Origin: Pragia fontium DSM 5563 = ATCC 49100
Lineage (GTDB): Bacteria > Pseudomonadota > Gammaproteobacteria > Enterobacterales > Enterobacteriaceae
Direction of reading: 5' to 3'
Assembly: GCF_900112475.1 (NCBI RefSeq)
Contig: NZ_FOLW01000003.1
Location: 151,763-215,762 of the forward strand
Length of the DNA: 64,000 bases
Shown here: positions 1-8,029 of the stretch, piece after piece
Layout: each line of letters opens with the position of its first letter
Numbering within the stretch: position 1 is the stretch's first letter
Made by a program: the position numbers and the translations under genes
The notes under the pieces: model-generated
Told to the model about the DNA's origin: nothing
Database searches by the model: none
What the model saw: only the letters and a program-made list of their open reading frames with translations

Positions 1-309
1 GTTCGGATAGGGATCGTCCTGAATCGCTTGGGTCGAAACCATTTTTCCATCTTGGACTATGGCCTCGAACGCGCCCCAGTGGGCAGCGGTCAGAATACCT
101 TTTTGTGCCTGACGTAAAGCAATAAATTGTGGCAGTGCCTGGCTGATGGCTTCTGCCAACGCCGATTTAGGCCACAGACCACTCAGTAAAGGCAGTGCTG
201 CCATGGCACTGGTGCCAAGTAAAAAACGACGGCGGCTCAGTTTTAAAGGTTGCTGTTCAAAAGCGGCAAACGTATCAACGGTACGGTCGTCGGAATCATA
301 TTTACTCAT
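1..309 (-). CDS. torA: TMAO reductase catalytic subunit TorA, N-terminal part (runs off the window)
   Basis: Periplasmic molybdopterin enzyme that reduces trimethylamine N-oxide as terminal electron acceptor. Only the first 103 residues are present; the rest lies beyond base 1. A twin-arginine motif SRRRFLL sits at residues 25-31, followed by a hydrophobic stretch and an Ala-rich cleavage region, so the enzyme is Tat-exported. The first mature residues (ILTAAHWGAFEAIVQDGK) fit the TorA family start, where ILTGSHWGA is typical. The gene begins 12 bases after torC on the same strand, the usual torC-torA order. TorZ or another DMSO-reductase-family enzyme cannot be fully excluded from so short a piece. 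Confidence 0.85.
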   Translation of the reverse strand, partial: MSKYDSDDRTVDTFAAFEQQPLKLSRRRFLLGTSAMAALPLLSGLWPKSALAEAISQALPQFIALRQAQKGILTAAHWGAFEAIVQDGKMVSTQAIQDDPYPN

Positions 310-321
310 TTTCTGTATTCC

Positions 322-1482
322 TTAAGATTTAGACGGTTGCGCATTTTGCATATCGCTTGCGTGTTTCTGAACGTACTGGGTCAACAGACGCAGCTGTTCT
401 GGCGTTAGGGAGGTGCGCGGAGCCATACCTTTCACGACGCCGATCCACTGGTTGGCATTGAAGCGATCCAATGCGGTTAAACCATGGCAGCCGGTACAGT
501 TAGCGGACATCATATTGGAGGCGTACTGCCAGATTTTCTCTTGATCGTCGATCAGTTGATTTTTAGCTATCCATACCTGAATAGAAGCCTGATGCCAGAC
601 TAAACCGGTTTCTGGATCGGTGACGCTGCTTTCGGTTTTCAGATTTTTCTGTGCTTCATCACCCAGTAATACGCTTAGGATGCGCTTACCTTCGGCGGCG
701 TACAGAACTTCACTGACGCCGTCTTGCTGCCAGCCCGCGACGCTAACTAAAACACGATCGCCATCGCGCTGAATCACGTTAACTTCGGTGGAAGGCATCA
801 GGTTACCGGCATTGTGTTCTTCTTTCGCCTGTAGATAGAACGGTTCGGTCGCGATGGTATAAAGTTTAGTGGCGCTATCCGGTGTTTTAGCGGCGGCACT
901 GGAGAGTTCACCGGCGCCGGCAGCGGCTAAGGAACTCATATCCGGCAGAATGTGGGCAACGCCTTTGTGGCAGCTAATGCAGGTTTGGCCTTCTTTAATG
1001 GCGGTCGGGTGCTGAATGCGCGCCTCAGGTTTCTGAGAGACGATATCCATGGCTTCAAAACTGTGGCAGGAGCGGCAGGTGGCTGAATCATTCGCCTCAA
1101 AGTCTTTCCAAACTTTTTGCGCCATTTCCAATTTATGCGCTTCGTATTTTTCCGGGGTATCGATTTTTCCGGTCATTTCACCGTATACGTCTTTCAGTGC
1201 GGCAACTTTAGTTAACAGGTAATCGATAGGTTCGTGAGGAACGTGGCAGTCAGAGCATTCGGCTCTAATCCCCTTGGTATTCTGGAAGTGCACGCTTCCC
1301 TGATATTCTGCCAGAGGTTGTTGCATAGAGTGACAGGATACGCAGAAGGCGGTATCGCTGGTTTTATGCATAACGAATGCTGAGCCACCCAGCAAAACAG
1401 CGCCAAGAATGATGCCTATGATTAAAATCCATAGCACACCCCATCCGCGCCGTTTGGCTTTCGGTTGATTTAAGTTTTTCAT
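322..1482 (-). CDS. torC: Pentahaem c-type cytochrome TorC
   Basis: Membrane-anchored NapC/NirT-family cytochrome that takes electrons from menaquinol and passes them to TorA in the periplasm. The 386-residue product (E. coli TorC is 390) has one N-terminal membrane anchor (about residues 14-37) and five CxxCH haem motifs: CVSCH at 47-51, then CSDCH, CRSCH and CISCH in the NapC-like part, and CTGCH near the C terminus in the extra TorC-type domain. That fifth haem separates TorC/TorY from four-haem NapC. torA follows 12 bases downstream, so the two form an operon. No torD is visible inside the window. TorY is the alternative name; the paired enzyme looks more like TorA. Confidence 0.9.
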   Translation of the reverse strand: MKNLNQPKAKRRGWGVLWILIIGIILGAVLLGGSAFVMHKTSDTAFCVSCHSMQQPLAEYQGSVHFQNTKGIRAECSDCHVPHEPIDYLLTKVAALKDVYGEMTGKIDTPEKYEAHKLEMAQKVWKDFEANDSATCRSCHSFEAMDIVSQKPEARIQHPTAIKEGQTCISCHKGVAHILPDMSSLAAAGAGELSSAAAKTPDSATKLYTIATEPFYLQAKEEHNAGNLMPSTEVNVIQRDGDRVLVSVAGWQQDGVSEVLYAAEGKRILSVLLGDEAQKNLKTESSVTDPETGLVWHQASIQVWIAKNQLIDDQEKIWQYASNMMSANCTGCHGLTALDRFNANQWIGVVKGMAPRTSLTPEQLRLLTQYVQKHASDMQNAQPSKS

Positions 1483-1996
1483 TGCTCGCCTGTTTAATCA
1501 TGTGATTTTTTATGAAAGTAACTATTCGTCTCACCACGAAAAGTACTAAAGAAAGCCGATAAATATGAGTAATCCTATTTCGGCTGTGGGTAGTGTAGCC
1601 CATTTTTCACCAGAAAGAGGTAGGTAACCGTACAGTTTGCAGGGAAAATAAACGATTGCCGTGTTAACCGAATAGAAAAAATACAGATGTAAATATAGTC
1701 AATTTGATTATGTATGACGGTGAGATAAACGTAGTTGGTGATTTTGACCTTTTAACAATCGTTGACTGTTGCCATAGGTTGGGCACACCCCCTAAGGGGG
1801 GAAATGTACACTGAGCTTTCAGTATTAAAGAATAGAAAAACAAGTAATTATAAATAGATACGTTTACGGTGATTTGTTGTTTTTTTAAGTCAGTGGCATG
1901 ACTTAAGCCATTAAACAAATATTGCTTTTTACCGAACTAATATTGTATTTAGCTGCCATACTTCATATTAGAAGTTAATAAGTTAGGAGCGTAGCT
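1483..1996. other. Intergenic region between torC and a divergent lipoprotein gene
   Basis: About 510 bases without a convincing gene. It must hold the torC promoter and the lipoprotein promoter. It is AT-rich towards the right. The only clear structure is a 6-bp inverted repeat CCCCCT-A-AGGGGG at 1788-1800. I could not find TorR boxes by eye. Confidence 0.6.
1788..1800. repeat. Short perfect inverted repeat upstream of torC
   Basis: CCCCCT, a single A, then AGGGGG. It stands out as the only GC-rich block in an AT-rich promoter region, about 300 bases upstream of torC and 200 upstream of the lipoprotein gene. It could be a protein-binding palindrome; no known box was matched convincingly. 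Confidence 0.4.
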
Positions 1997-2653
1997 ATGC
2001 GTTGGCAAATGATGTTCACTCTACTCTTGGTTGGTGTTCTATCCGGCTGTGCTCATACGGAAAATATCCAGGTTAGCGCGATTGCCGCCGGTGATGATTC
2101 CACACAATATAAAAAGTTTGCCATCGTGTCTGATAAATATCAGGCGACTAATGATGACTTACAGTTTGCCGAATATGCTCGTCAAGTGACTGCTGTGTTG
2201 AATCAACAAGGGTATGTGCAGGCGCAGAACAGTAAAGATGCCCAGATTCTGGTGTCCTTAAGCTATCGGCTTAGCGCACCGCAAACCCGAACTGATATTG
2301 TGAATGTGCCCGTTTACCCAAATGTTGGGCCATTTTACGATACCCGTTTCGGCCATCATCCCTATCCGATACTAGGTTATCCGGTCTATCAACCGATGGT
2401 TTACCAGTCGATTATCTATAAAAAACTGGTACGCCTACAAGCAATTGATGCGGTGGTTTACGCTAAAGATAAAACGGTTAAGCCACTGTGGGATGTCATG
2501 ATTATCAGCCATAATGATAATGACGATTTACGCTATATGTTCCCTTATATGCTGGTGGCTGCCGAGCCTTATATTGGTCGGAATTCTGCCCATAGTATTG
2601 AGGTGTCCGTGCCGGAGAAAGATCCTGCGGTGATGCAATTGAGAGGGATGTGA
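1997..2653 (+). CDS. DUF4136-like outer-membrane lipoprotein
   Basis: 218 residues starting at ATG 1997 with AGGAG nine bases upstream. The N terminus is a lipoprotein signal peptide with lipobox VLSGC; Cys18 would be lipidated. The residue after Cys is Ala, so there is no Asp+2 retention signal and an outer-membrane location is expected. The body resembles DUF4136-type lipoproteins: a KKFAIVSD strand, a helix containing a conserved FAEYARQV-like segment, then a Tyr/Pro-rich middle (about 105-140) with repeated YP motifs. Function unknown. It stands alone between torC and the export operon. Family assignment is by overall pattern only. Confidence 0.7.
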   Translation: MRWQMMFTLLLVGVLSGCAHTENIQVSAIAAGDDSTQYKKFAIVSDKYQATNDDLQFAEYARQVTAVLNQQGYVQAQNSKDAQILVSLSYRLSAPQTRTDIVNVPVYPNVGPFYDTRFGHHPYPILGYPVYQPMVYQSIIYKKLVRLQAIDAVVYAKDKTVKPLWDVMIISHNDNDDLRYMFPYMLVAAEPYIGRNSAHSIEVSVPEKDPAVMQLRGM

Positions 2654-2678
2654 TCGAGGGATTGCTGACGATTAATGT

Positions 2679-2986
2679 GTTTTATCTTTTGCTCTTTCTA
2701 TTGAGCGCTGGAATTCAGCCGACGTAGCCAATAAGGCTGTATGAGCAGCATGGATAATGAGATGGACGCCCCGACTTTACGGCATCTAAAGTGCCAAAAT
2801 ATGACGGTATAAATGTAGGGATGACAACATAGGTATCATCAAGAGCCCTCTTCCGTCACCAGAATGACGATGAGATATTCATCTGCCTGTGCTGTCATCC
2901 CCGCGAAAGCGGGGATCTCGCCCTAAAGCCCTTTACTCGGCCACGTGCCCCACGTTGATTTACTGATAGTGGACGAAACGTTCGCT
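2679..2986 (-). repeat. Mosaic intergenic repeat, long copy
   Basis: Both ends match, in inverted orientation, the copy at 28484-28614. The block at 2679-2722 is the reverse complement of 28571-28614 with about two mismatches in 44 bases. The block at 2937-2986 matches 28484-28552 with small gaps. The centre is about 200 bases here and has no counterpart in the short copy; it contains a GAAA-loop hairpin at 2897-2916. No reading frame of interest is present. It lies between the convergent lipoprotein and ABC permease genes. Confidence 0.7.
2897..2916. repeat. REP-like hairpin with GAAA loop
   Basis: ATCCCCGC-gaaa-GCGGGGAT: a perfect 8-bp stem closed by a GAAA tetraloop. The wording TCATCCCCGCGAAAGCGGGG is typical of dispersed REP-type repeats in proteobacteria. 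It sits inside the variable centre of the mosaic repeat 2679-2986. Confidence 0.6.
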
Positions 2987-3022
2987 ACCATTAAACGTAA
3001 CTGACAAGCATATAGCTAACTA

Positions 3023-4180
3023 TCAGGGAGCAGTATGACGGCGATGTCTTCTGGCACTGATAAATCTTCTCAAATGCCCATCTCTCAATGCAGCAACAAG
3101 CAAACCTAAACTGGCATAAACCACACCCAGTACCAAGAGCATCATCACTTCAAAGCCAACTTCGCTAATCGATAATCCCATTTGGTTGACGCTGGCAATG
3201 GCTTTAGTCGCCCAGGTGGAGGGCAGTAAATGAGAGATAAATCTCACCCAAGCTGGCATGGATTGTAGCGGCCAAATAGTACCGGAAATATAGAACACTG
3301 GGGTGGTGACCATCGCCAGCGTCAGATAGATCAACTCAACATTACGTAAACATTCAGTAATCAACTTGGCAAAGCCAAGGGTGGCTAAAATAAATGGAAA
3401 GGTGAGCAGTAATATTTCTGGTATGGGGGCCGTCTGTCGGTAGCCCAGCAGCATCGGCCAGACCACGAATAACACAACCGATAAAAATAGCCAGATAGGA
3501 ATTAACGCTGACAGGCAGCCAAGGTAGACAGGTAGGGGCGGTTTACCCTGTGGTAAAGAATGCAACACGATGCTGGTTCGCGTACCGGCAATTAACAGGG
3601 AGTGCTGGAGTAGCATCACCATCAGACCCGGGAATGTGATGGCGGCAAAGCTGATCCCCGGGTTAAATAAATCGACGGTTTGGGCTTTAATCGGTGACAG
3701 AATTTTGTCAATTTGAGTCGGCGTAAAGCCATTGTTCATCATCAGCTCTTGATTGTAGGACAAGAGCATGGTGCGGTAGGCTGCCAGAATATCCATTTCT
3801 ATTTGGCCGTTAGCCAGTCGACTGGTGGCATCACCATAGGCCGGTATGGTGACATTTTCTCCATGGAGAATACGTTTTTCCATGTTGTGGGGTAACACCA
3901 CCACGGCAAACAGTTTACGACCAACCAAATCTTGCTGTGCTTCTTCCACGGTGTTATAGGTTTTAACCGCGATTTTTGAGCTGGCATCCAAACTACGGGT
4001 CATCATTCTGCTGGCGGAGCTGTGATCCTGATCGATTACGGCTACCGGTAAATCCCAGACCGAGTGATTAGCATAAACCAGGCTCATAATGCACAGGGAG
4101 CAGAGCAGCATCATCCATAATGGCTTCTCTAACATCCGGGTGGTGATCATCATAAACCCGCGGAAATAGGCTTTCATCAT
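3023..4180 (-). CDS. ABC-2 family inner-membrane permease (YhhJ/YbhR-like), second of a pair
   Basis: 385 residues of the ABC-2 membrane family (PF12698 type). An N-terminal membrane helix (about 28-45) is followed by a large periplasmic domain (about 46-175) with the characteristic VAVIDQDHSSASRM segment, then five or six helices to the C terminus. It would form the transmembrane half of an exporter together with the upstream permease. The start ATG overlaps the stop of that gene by one base (TGATG), so the two are translationally coupled. No ATP-binding cassette protein is encoded next to it. The last residues are Arg-rich and cytoplasmic. Substrate unknown. Confidence 0.85.
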   Translation of the reverse strand: MMKAYFRGFMMITTRMLEKPLWMMLLCSLCIMSLVYANHSVWDLPVAVIDQDHSSASRMMTRSLDASSKIAVKTYNTVEEAQQDLVGRKLFAVVVLPHNMEKRILHGENVTIPAYGDATSRLANGQIEMDILAAYRTMLLSYNQELMMNNGFTPTQIDKILSPIKAQTVDLFNPGISFAAITFPGLMVMLLQHSLLIAGTRTSIVLHSLPQGKPPLPVYLGCLSALIPIWLFLSVVLFVVWPMLLGYRQTAPIPEILLLTFPFILATLGFAKLITECLRNVELIYLTLAMVTTPVFYISGTIWPLQSMPAWVRFISHLLPSTWATKAIASVNQMGLSISEVGFEVMMLLVLGVVYASLGLLVAALRDGHLRRFISARRHRRHTAP

Positions 4181-5331
4181 CAGCGAATATCCTCACCGTG
4201 CAGCCGTAGCGGTAACCGTTTACGCACCAGAAAAGCGGTTGCCAGCGGATAAAGCACTAACAATCCACAGACATACAGCACTGAAGTTGCGGAAATACCG
4301 CGCAGGAAAATATCAAACAGGGCGTATAGCGCATGGGTCAGGGGTTCAATATTTGCGATGATTTGGGCGGCAAGGGGCATCGAAAGCTCGGGCACTGCAA
4401 TGCCTGAATAAGTCATGGCAATCCCCACCAGCAGACCGATCAAGGTATAGGCGGTAATGATATCTTTGGTAAAGGTAAACAGTAACAGGCCGATACTTTG
4501 CGCCGCCATCACATAGCAAAAACCAATGGCCAGCATAAACAGCGGATTACCGTTAACCCGAGCCCCGGAATAGATAACCAGTGCAGCAATTTCCACCATC
4601 AACAAAATGGTGTAACCAATGGTATAGGGGGCAAGTTTGCCCATCAGCGCTAGACTAAAGGGTTTAGCTTTAAGCAGCATTTTACGACGGCTAAGTACAT
4701 AAATGGTACAGGTTACAACGAACAGTTGCAGCAGATGGATAGTTGCCGCAAACAGTTGATAATAGATGAAATTACCGCTGGCGTTAAACAGGCTTTCATA
4801 CGAAAGGTTCACCTGAGCCAGTGGGGGAAGCGGGTGACCGATTGCGGTCGCCAGAATTTGTGAGTAGGTTTGATTAAGCTCAGATATCAGACCGGGATAG
4901 TCCTGAGTTGAATACAGGCCTGCGCCGTAGAATAACCCATTATAATAAAGAACCGGACTGGGTTGACGACCCGCGAGAACGTCCGCCTCAAAGTTATGGG
5001 GGATATACAGTAAGGCATAGATTTTAGCCGAACGCAGATCGATTAACGCTTGTTCTATTCCGTCTTGATAGATATTGACCTGCGCGTGCGAACCGGCATC
5101 CAAATTGCGGATGATTTTTCTCGATAGCGTGGTGTGATCGTGATCGATAGCGGCAATCGGAAGTTCCAGTAATGTACCGGCAGAAAAGTTAGCGCTGATC
5201 AAGGTAAACAGCAGCAGTGGAAAAATCCACGTTAGCCAGTGCAGAACAATGCTGCGCGATCCCGCTTTCGCTTCAACGTTAAATGAGCGGTTAAAACAGC
5301 GCCAGCCGGCTTTTAGTCTTCCCATTTCCAT
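4180..5331 (-). CDS. ABC-2 family inner-membrane permease, first of a pair
   Basis: 383 residues, paralogous to the next gene. The layout is the same: N-terminal helix (about 31-50), periplasmic domain with AAIDHDHTTLSRKIIRN, then a cluster of membrane helices from about residue 185 (LFAATIHLLQLFVVTCTIY onwards). It starts inside the end of the HlyD gene (19-base overlap), which indicates tight coupling. In E. coli, YbhS/YbhR pair with YbhF ATPase, and YhhJ pairs with RbbA; the ATPase component is missing from this operon. Confidence 0.85.
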   Translation of the reverse strand: MEMGRLKAGWRCFNRSFNVEAKAGSRSIVLHWLTWIFPLLLFTLISANFSAGTLLELPIAAIDHDHTTLSRKIIRNLDAGSHAQVNIYQDGIEQALIDLRSAKIYALLYIPHNFEADVLAGRQPSPVLYYNGLFYGAGLYSTQDYPGLISELNQTYSQILATAIGHPLPPLAQVNLSYESLFNASGNFIYYQLFAATIHLLQLFVVTCTIYVLSRRKMLLKAKPFSLALMGKLAPYTIGYTILLMVEIAALVIYSGARVNGNPLFMLAIGFCYVMAAQSIGLLLFTFTKDIITAYTLIGLLVGIAMTYSGIAVPELSMPLAAQIIANIEPLTHALYALFDIFLRGISATSVLYVCGLLVLYPLATAFLVRKRLPLRLHGEDIR

Positions 5332-6284
5332 AAGGTGCTCATTCCAGGACGAAGCCCTTCAACCGGTTTAATCGGGTAAAGCCGCACTTCAAAAGTTTTT
5401 AAATCAAAATCGCCGGTTGCGCGAGTCGCGCGTTTAGTAGCGAAATCGCCCATTGGAGCAATAAACCGAACTTCGGCTTCAAGCTGTTGATTATTCAGTG
5501 CCGGAACCTGCAATTTCACTTTATCGCCTTTACGAACGTGAGCCAGAATATCTTCTCGCAGGTTATAGACAAAGTAAGCGTCAGGTAGCCGAATAATGGT
5601 CAGTAACGGGCTGGAGGCGTTTAATAGCTCTCCCTGTTCGGCTGGAATGGTACCCACTTCACCATCAACCGGTGCCTTAACCAGTAAGTCATCCTGTTGG
5701 ACTTTCACCTGAGCCAGATTCTGTTCCGCTTGATGGAGCGCGGCAACAAATGCATCGCGCTGTTCGGAACGATCGCCGTGCACCGCTTGATCTAACTGGG
5801 CACGAGCGGAGTTGACCTGTTGAAGCGCAGTGTCTCGGGCTTTTAATGATGAATCCAGCATCGAAGCAGAAACATAGCCTTTAGGTGCCATGCTGAGGTT
5901 ACGACGGTAATCTTTCTCGGCATTTTGATATGAGGCTTCCGCTTGCGCCAAGGCGGCTTTGAGGTTGCGAATGCTTTCTTCACGGGTACCGTGCATCGAC
6001 TCTTCTAAGCGTGCTTTCGCCTGATCGCGGGCGGCTTCCAGCGATTTGACCTGTGCATCCAGCTCCGGGCTGTCGAGCTTCATCAGTAGCTGACCGGTTT
6101 TGACATCATCGCCGCGTTCAACATAGCGCTCTATTATTCGCCCTTTCGCTTTAGAGGTCACTAATACCTCTGGAGCATCCACCTCACCCTGTAAGAGGAT
6201 ATATTGGTTATGGGCGCGAAATAATATAGCCAATGCAACGACAACGATAATAAATAGTAGCGTAATAATAGATTGTTTCTTCAT
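5313..6284 (-). CDS. HlyD-family periplasmic adaptor (membrane fusion protein)
   Basis: 323 residues. One N-terminal membrane anchor (about 6-23) is followed by a short lipoyl/barrel half-motif (GEVDAPEVLVTSKAKGRI), a long coiled-coil hairpin (about 75-200, rich in Ala, Glu, Lys, Gln), and the second lipoyl half (VKAPVDGEVGTI) with a beta-barrel domain. This is the YhiI/YbhG type of adaptor linking inner-membrane ABC-2 permeases to an outer-membrane channel such as TolC. First gene of the three-gene operon. No regulator gene is adjacent, and the upstream 400 bases carry only a hairpin at 6516-6554. Confidence 0.88.
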   Translation of the reverse strand: MKKQSIITLLFIIVVVALAILFRAHNQYILLQGEVDAPEVLVTSKAKGRIIERYVERGDDVKTGQLLMKLDSPELDAQVKSLEAARDQAKARLEESMHGTREESIRNLKAALAQAEASYQNAEKDYRRNLSMAPKGYVSASMLDSSLKARDTALQQVNSARAQLDQAVHGDRSEQRDAFVAALHQAEQNLAQVKVQQDDLLVKAPVDGEVGTIPAEQGELLNASSPLLTIIRLPDAYFVYNLREDILAHVRKGDKVKLQVPALNNQQLEAEVRFIAPMGDFATKRATRATGDFDLKTFEVRLYPIKPVEGLRPGMSTLWKWED

Positions 6285-6679
6285 ATCAGATATATCGTCG
6301 TTATCATTATTGTTGAGTGTATTGAGTTAACACCGGGCATAATAAATAATAGCCTAAAATTTAGACTAATAACCATGTCTCAGGGACAGATAGATACCAA
6401 ACGGTGTACGGTACGCCCGTTTGAGGTGGCGGTGTTTTCTTGGTTATTAGAGTAAAACAGGATTTATTCTCTGTGTAGACCTGAAATTCTACCCTAAACC
6501 GCCTAATGAACCTAGTTCTACCTTAGCATAAAGTGCTAACTGGCCGAGGTAGAAAGGGGCATTTTATGGTTTTTTTATGATTGTCAGAGATATTGCCGGA
6601 ATTGGGGAGTCGCCATCCTGGCTGGTACCAAGACGGCATGACGATATTTTGATCTGGAATACTTGTCGGATAATATAAA
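6285..6679. other. Intergenic region between the HlyD gene and the MetE-like gene
   Basis: About 395 bases with no convincing gene. It contains the promoter of the export operon on its left, and a two-stem hairpin at 6516-6554 that lies just beyond the 3' end of the MetE-like gene. Confidence 0.6.
6516..6554. repeat. Two-stem hairpin
   Basis: Outer stem TTCTACCT/AGGTAGAA (8 bp) enclosing an inner stem TAGCA-taaag-TGCTA. On the minus strand it lies about 125 bases after the stop of the MetE-like gene, so it could protect or end that transcript. There is no strong T-run directly after it. Confidence 0.45.
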
Positions 6680-7789
6680 TTATTCCCCCCAAACCTCTTT
6701 CGCCACTTCAACCGTAAGTTTTAGCTTATTCCACTGCTCTTCTTCCGCTAGTAGATTACCTTCTTCCGTTGAGGCAAATCCACACTGTGGGCTAAGACAC
6801 AGCTGATTGATGTCGACGTATTGTGCCGCTTCCTGAATCCGTCGTTTGACGTCTTGTGGATTTTCCAGTTGGCCGGTTTTAGTGGTGACTAATCCTAATA
6901 CTACCTGCTGGTGCCCAGGCTTAATAAAACGCAGTGGCTCAAAACCACCGGCACGTTCGCTGTCATATTCAAGGAAGAAGGCATCAACATTAACGCTGCC
7001 AAACAATAATTCGGCAACGGGTTCATAACCGCCTTCTGAAATCCAGGTGGAACGGAAATTACCCCGGCAAACGTGCAGACCGATAATGAGATCGCTTGGC
7101 TTATCCTTAATCGCGGTATTAATCACCCATGCGTAGGTCGCCGCTAACTGCTCAGGATCTTCCCCACGCTCGCGAATTTGCTGGCGCTGCTGTTCTGAGC
7201 AGAAGTAGGCCCAAACTGTATCGTCCAACTGTAAGTAGCGGCAGCCGGCATCATAGAAGGCATGAATGGCCTGACGATAAGTTTCGGCAAGGTCGGCAAA
7301 GTAATCTTTAATATCGGGATAAACCTGACTGTTAATGGCTGCCCGACCCCCGCGAAAGTGCAGCATACTTGGACTAGGGATGGTCATTTTGGGGACTGCA
7401 TGTTGAACAATACTCTTTAAATAGCGGAAATCTTCCAGCATCGGATGATTGCTGAACCCAAGCTTGCCGGTAACCTTGATGCTACGGGCTTTGGTTTGTA
7501 CGCCATTGAACTGAATGCCTTGGGCAGCGTCGATACCTTCTACACCATCTAAACCTTCAAGGAAATCAAAGTGCCACCATGCTCGGCGAAATTCACCGTC
7601 GGTGACTGCTTGCAGGCCAACGTGTTCCTGACTGGCGACAATTTTTTTAATTTCTTCATTTTCAATTTGTCGCAGCTGTGCGGCATTAATTTCATTACTG
7701 GCGAATTGTTGACGTGCCTGCTTTAAGCGCTGGGTACGCAGTAAACTACCTACGGTATCCGCTCTAAATGGGGGTAAAGATTTTGCCAT
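6680..7789 (-). CDS. Short MetE-like (vitamin-B12-independent) methionine synthase family protein
   Basis: 369 residues, equivalent to the C-terminal catalytic barrel of MetE only (MetE is about 750). The family (YxjG/YxjH type) transfers a methyl group to homocysteine or related thiols using a zinc centre. Visible motifs: FRADTVGSLLR at the N terminus, TDGEFRR, a zinc-site segment HVCRGNFRS with the His-x-Cys pair, and CLSPQCGF near the C terminus supplying the third Cys. The start ATG has AGGAG at a good distance. Because the N-terminal folate-polyglutamate-binding half is absent, the methyl donor may differ from that of MetE. The divergent region carries two MetR-type boxes (7870-7902), which supports a role in methionine metabolism. 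Confidence 0.85.
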   Translation of the reverse strand: MAKSLPPFRADTVGSLLRTQRLKQARQQFASNEINAAQLRQIENEEIKKIVASQEHVGLQAVTDGEFRRAWWHFDFLEGLDGVEGIDAAQGIQFNGVQTKARSIKVTGKLGFSNHPMLEDFRYLKSIVQHAVPKMTIPSPSMLHFRGGRAAINSQVYPDIKDYFADLAETYRQAIHAFYDAGCRYLQLDDTVWAYFCSEQQRQQIRERGEDPEQLAATYAWVINTAIKDKPSDLIIGLHVCRGNFRSTWISEGGYEPVAELLFGSVNVDAFFLEYDSERAGGFEPLRFIKPGHQQVVLGLVTTKTGQLENPQDVKRRIQEAAQYVDINQLCLSPQCGFASTEEGNLLAEEEQWNKLKLTVEVAKEVWGE

Positions 7790-7869
7790 GATTGACTCCT
7801 GCTTTATTTAGACGTTTAGATGGCTAAATTGATGGTTTTATCCTGTCACTTGCGCTGAATAAAGACAAT

Positions 7870-7902
7870 TGAATAATTTTCACTGATGATGAAAATTATT
7901 CA
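7870..7902. promoter_or_regulatory. Tandem MetR-type operator boxes
   Basis: A perfect 33-base palindrome with 13-base arms and a 7-base spacer. Each arm is itself a perfect match to the MetR consensus TGAA-N5-TTCA with A or T at the centre: TGAATAATTTTCA at 7870-7882 and TGAAAATTATTCA at 7890-7902. They sit 81-113 bases upstream of the MetE-like gene and about 130 upstream of yhaJ. The architecture (two boxes close together) resembles MetR-activated met promoters of E. coli. Binding by YhaJ, also a LysR-type protein, is the alternative. Confidence 0.7.
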
Positions 7903-8029
7903 TGTTCTCTGTGATATAGGGTATAAAAAAATCGGCAATGGCTTGATTGTCACTGGACGAGCATAGATTCACAAGCTAGTCTGATCCCCATTATGAGCAA
8001 TAAAAAACAACAGATTAACGACTAAGAAT

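Noticed and set aside
1664..1918. 84-codon minus-strand frame in the torC upstream region
   Set aside because: AT-rich intergenic translation with no ribosome-binding site and no recognisable family.
3023..6284. Complete ABC exporter with a hidden ATPase gene
   Set aside because: No Walker A/B-containing frame exists in or next to the operon.
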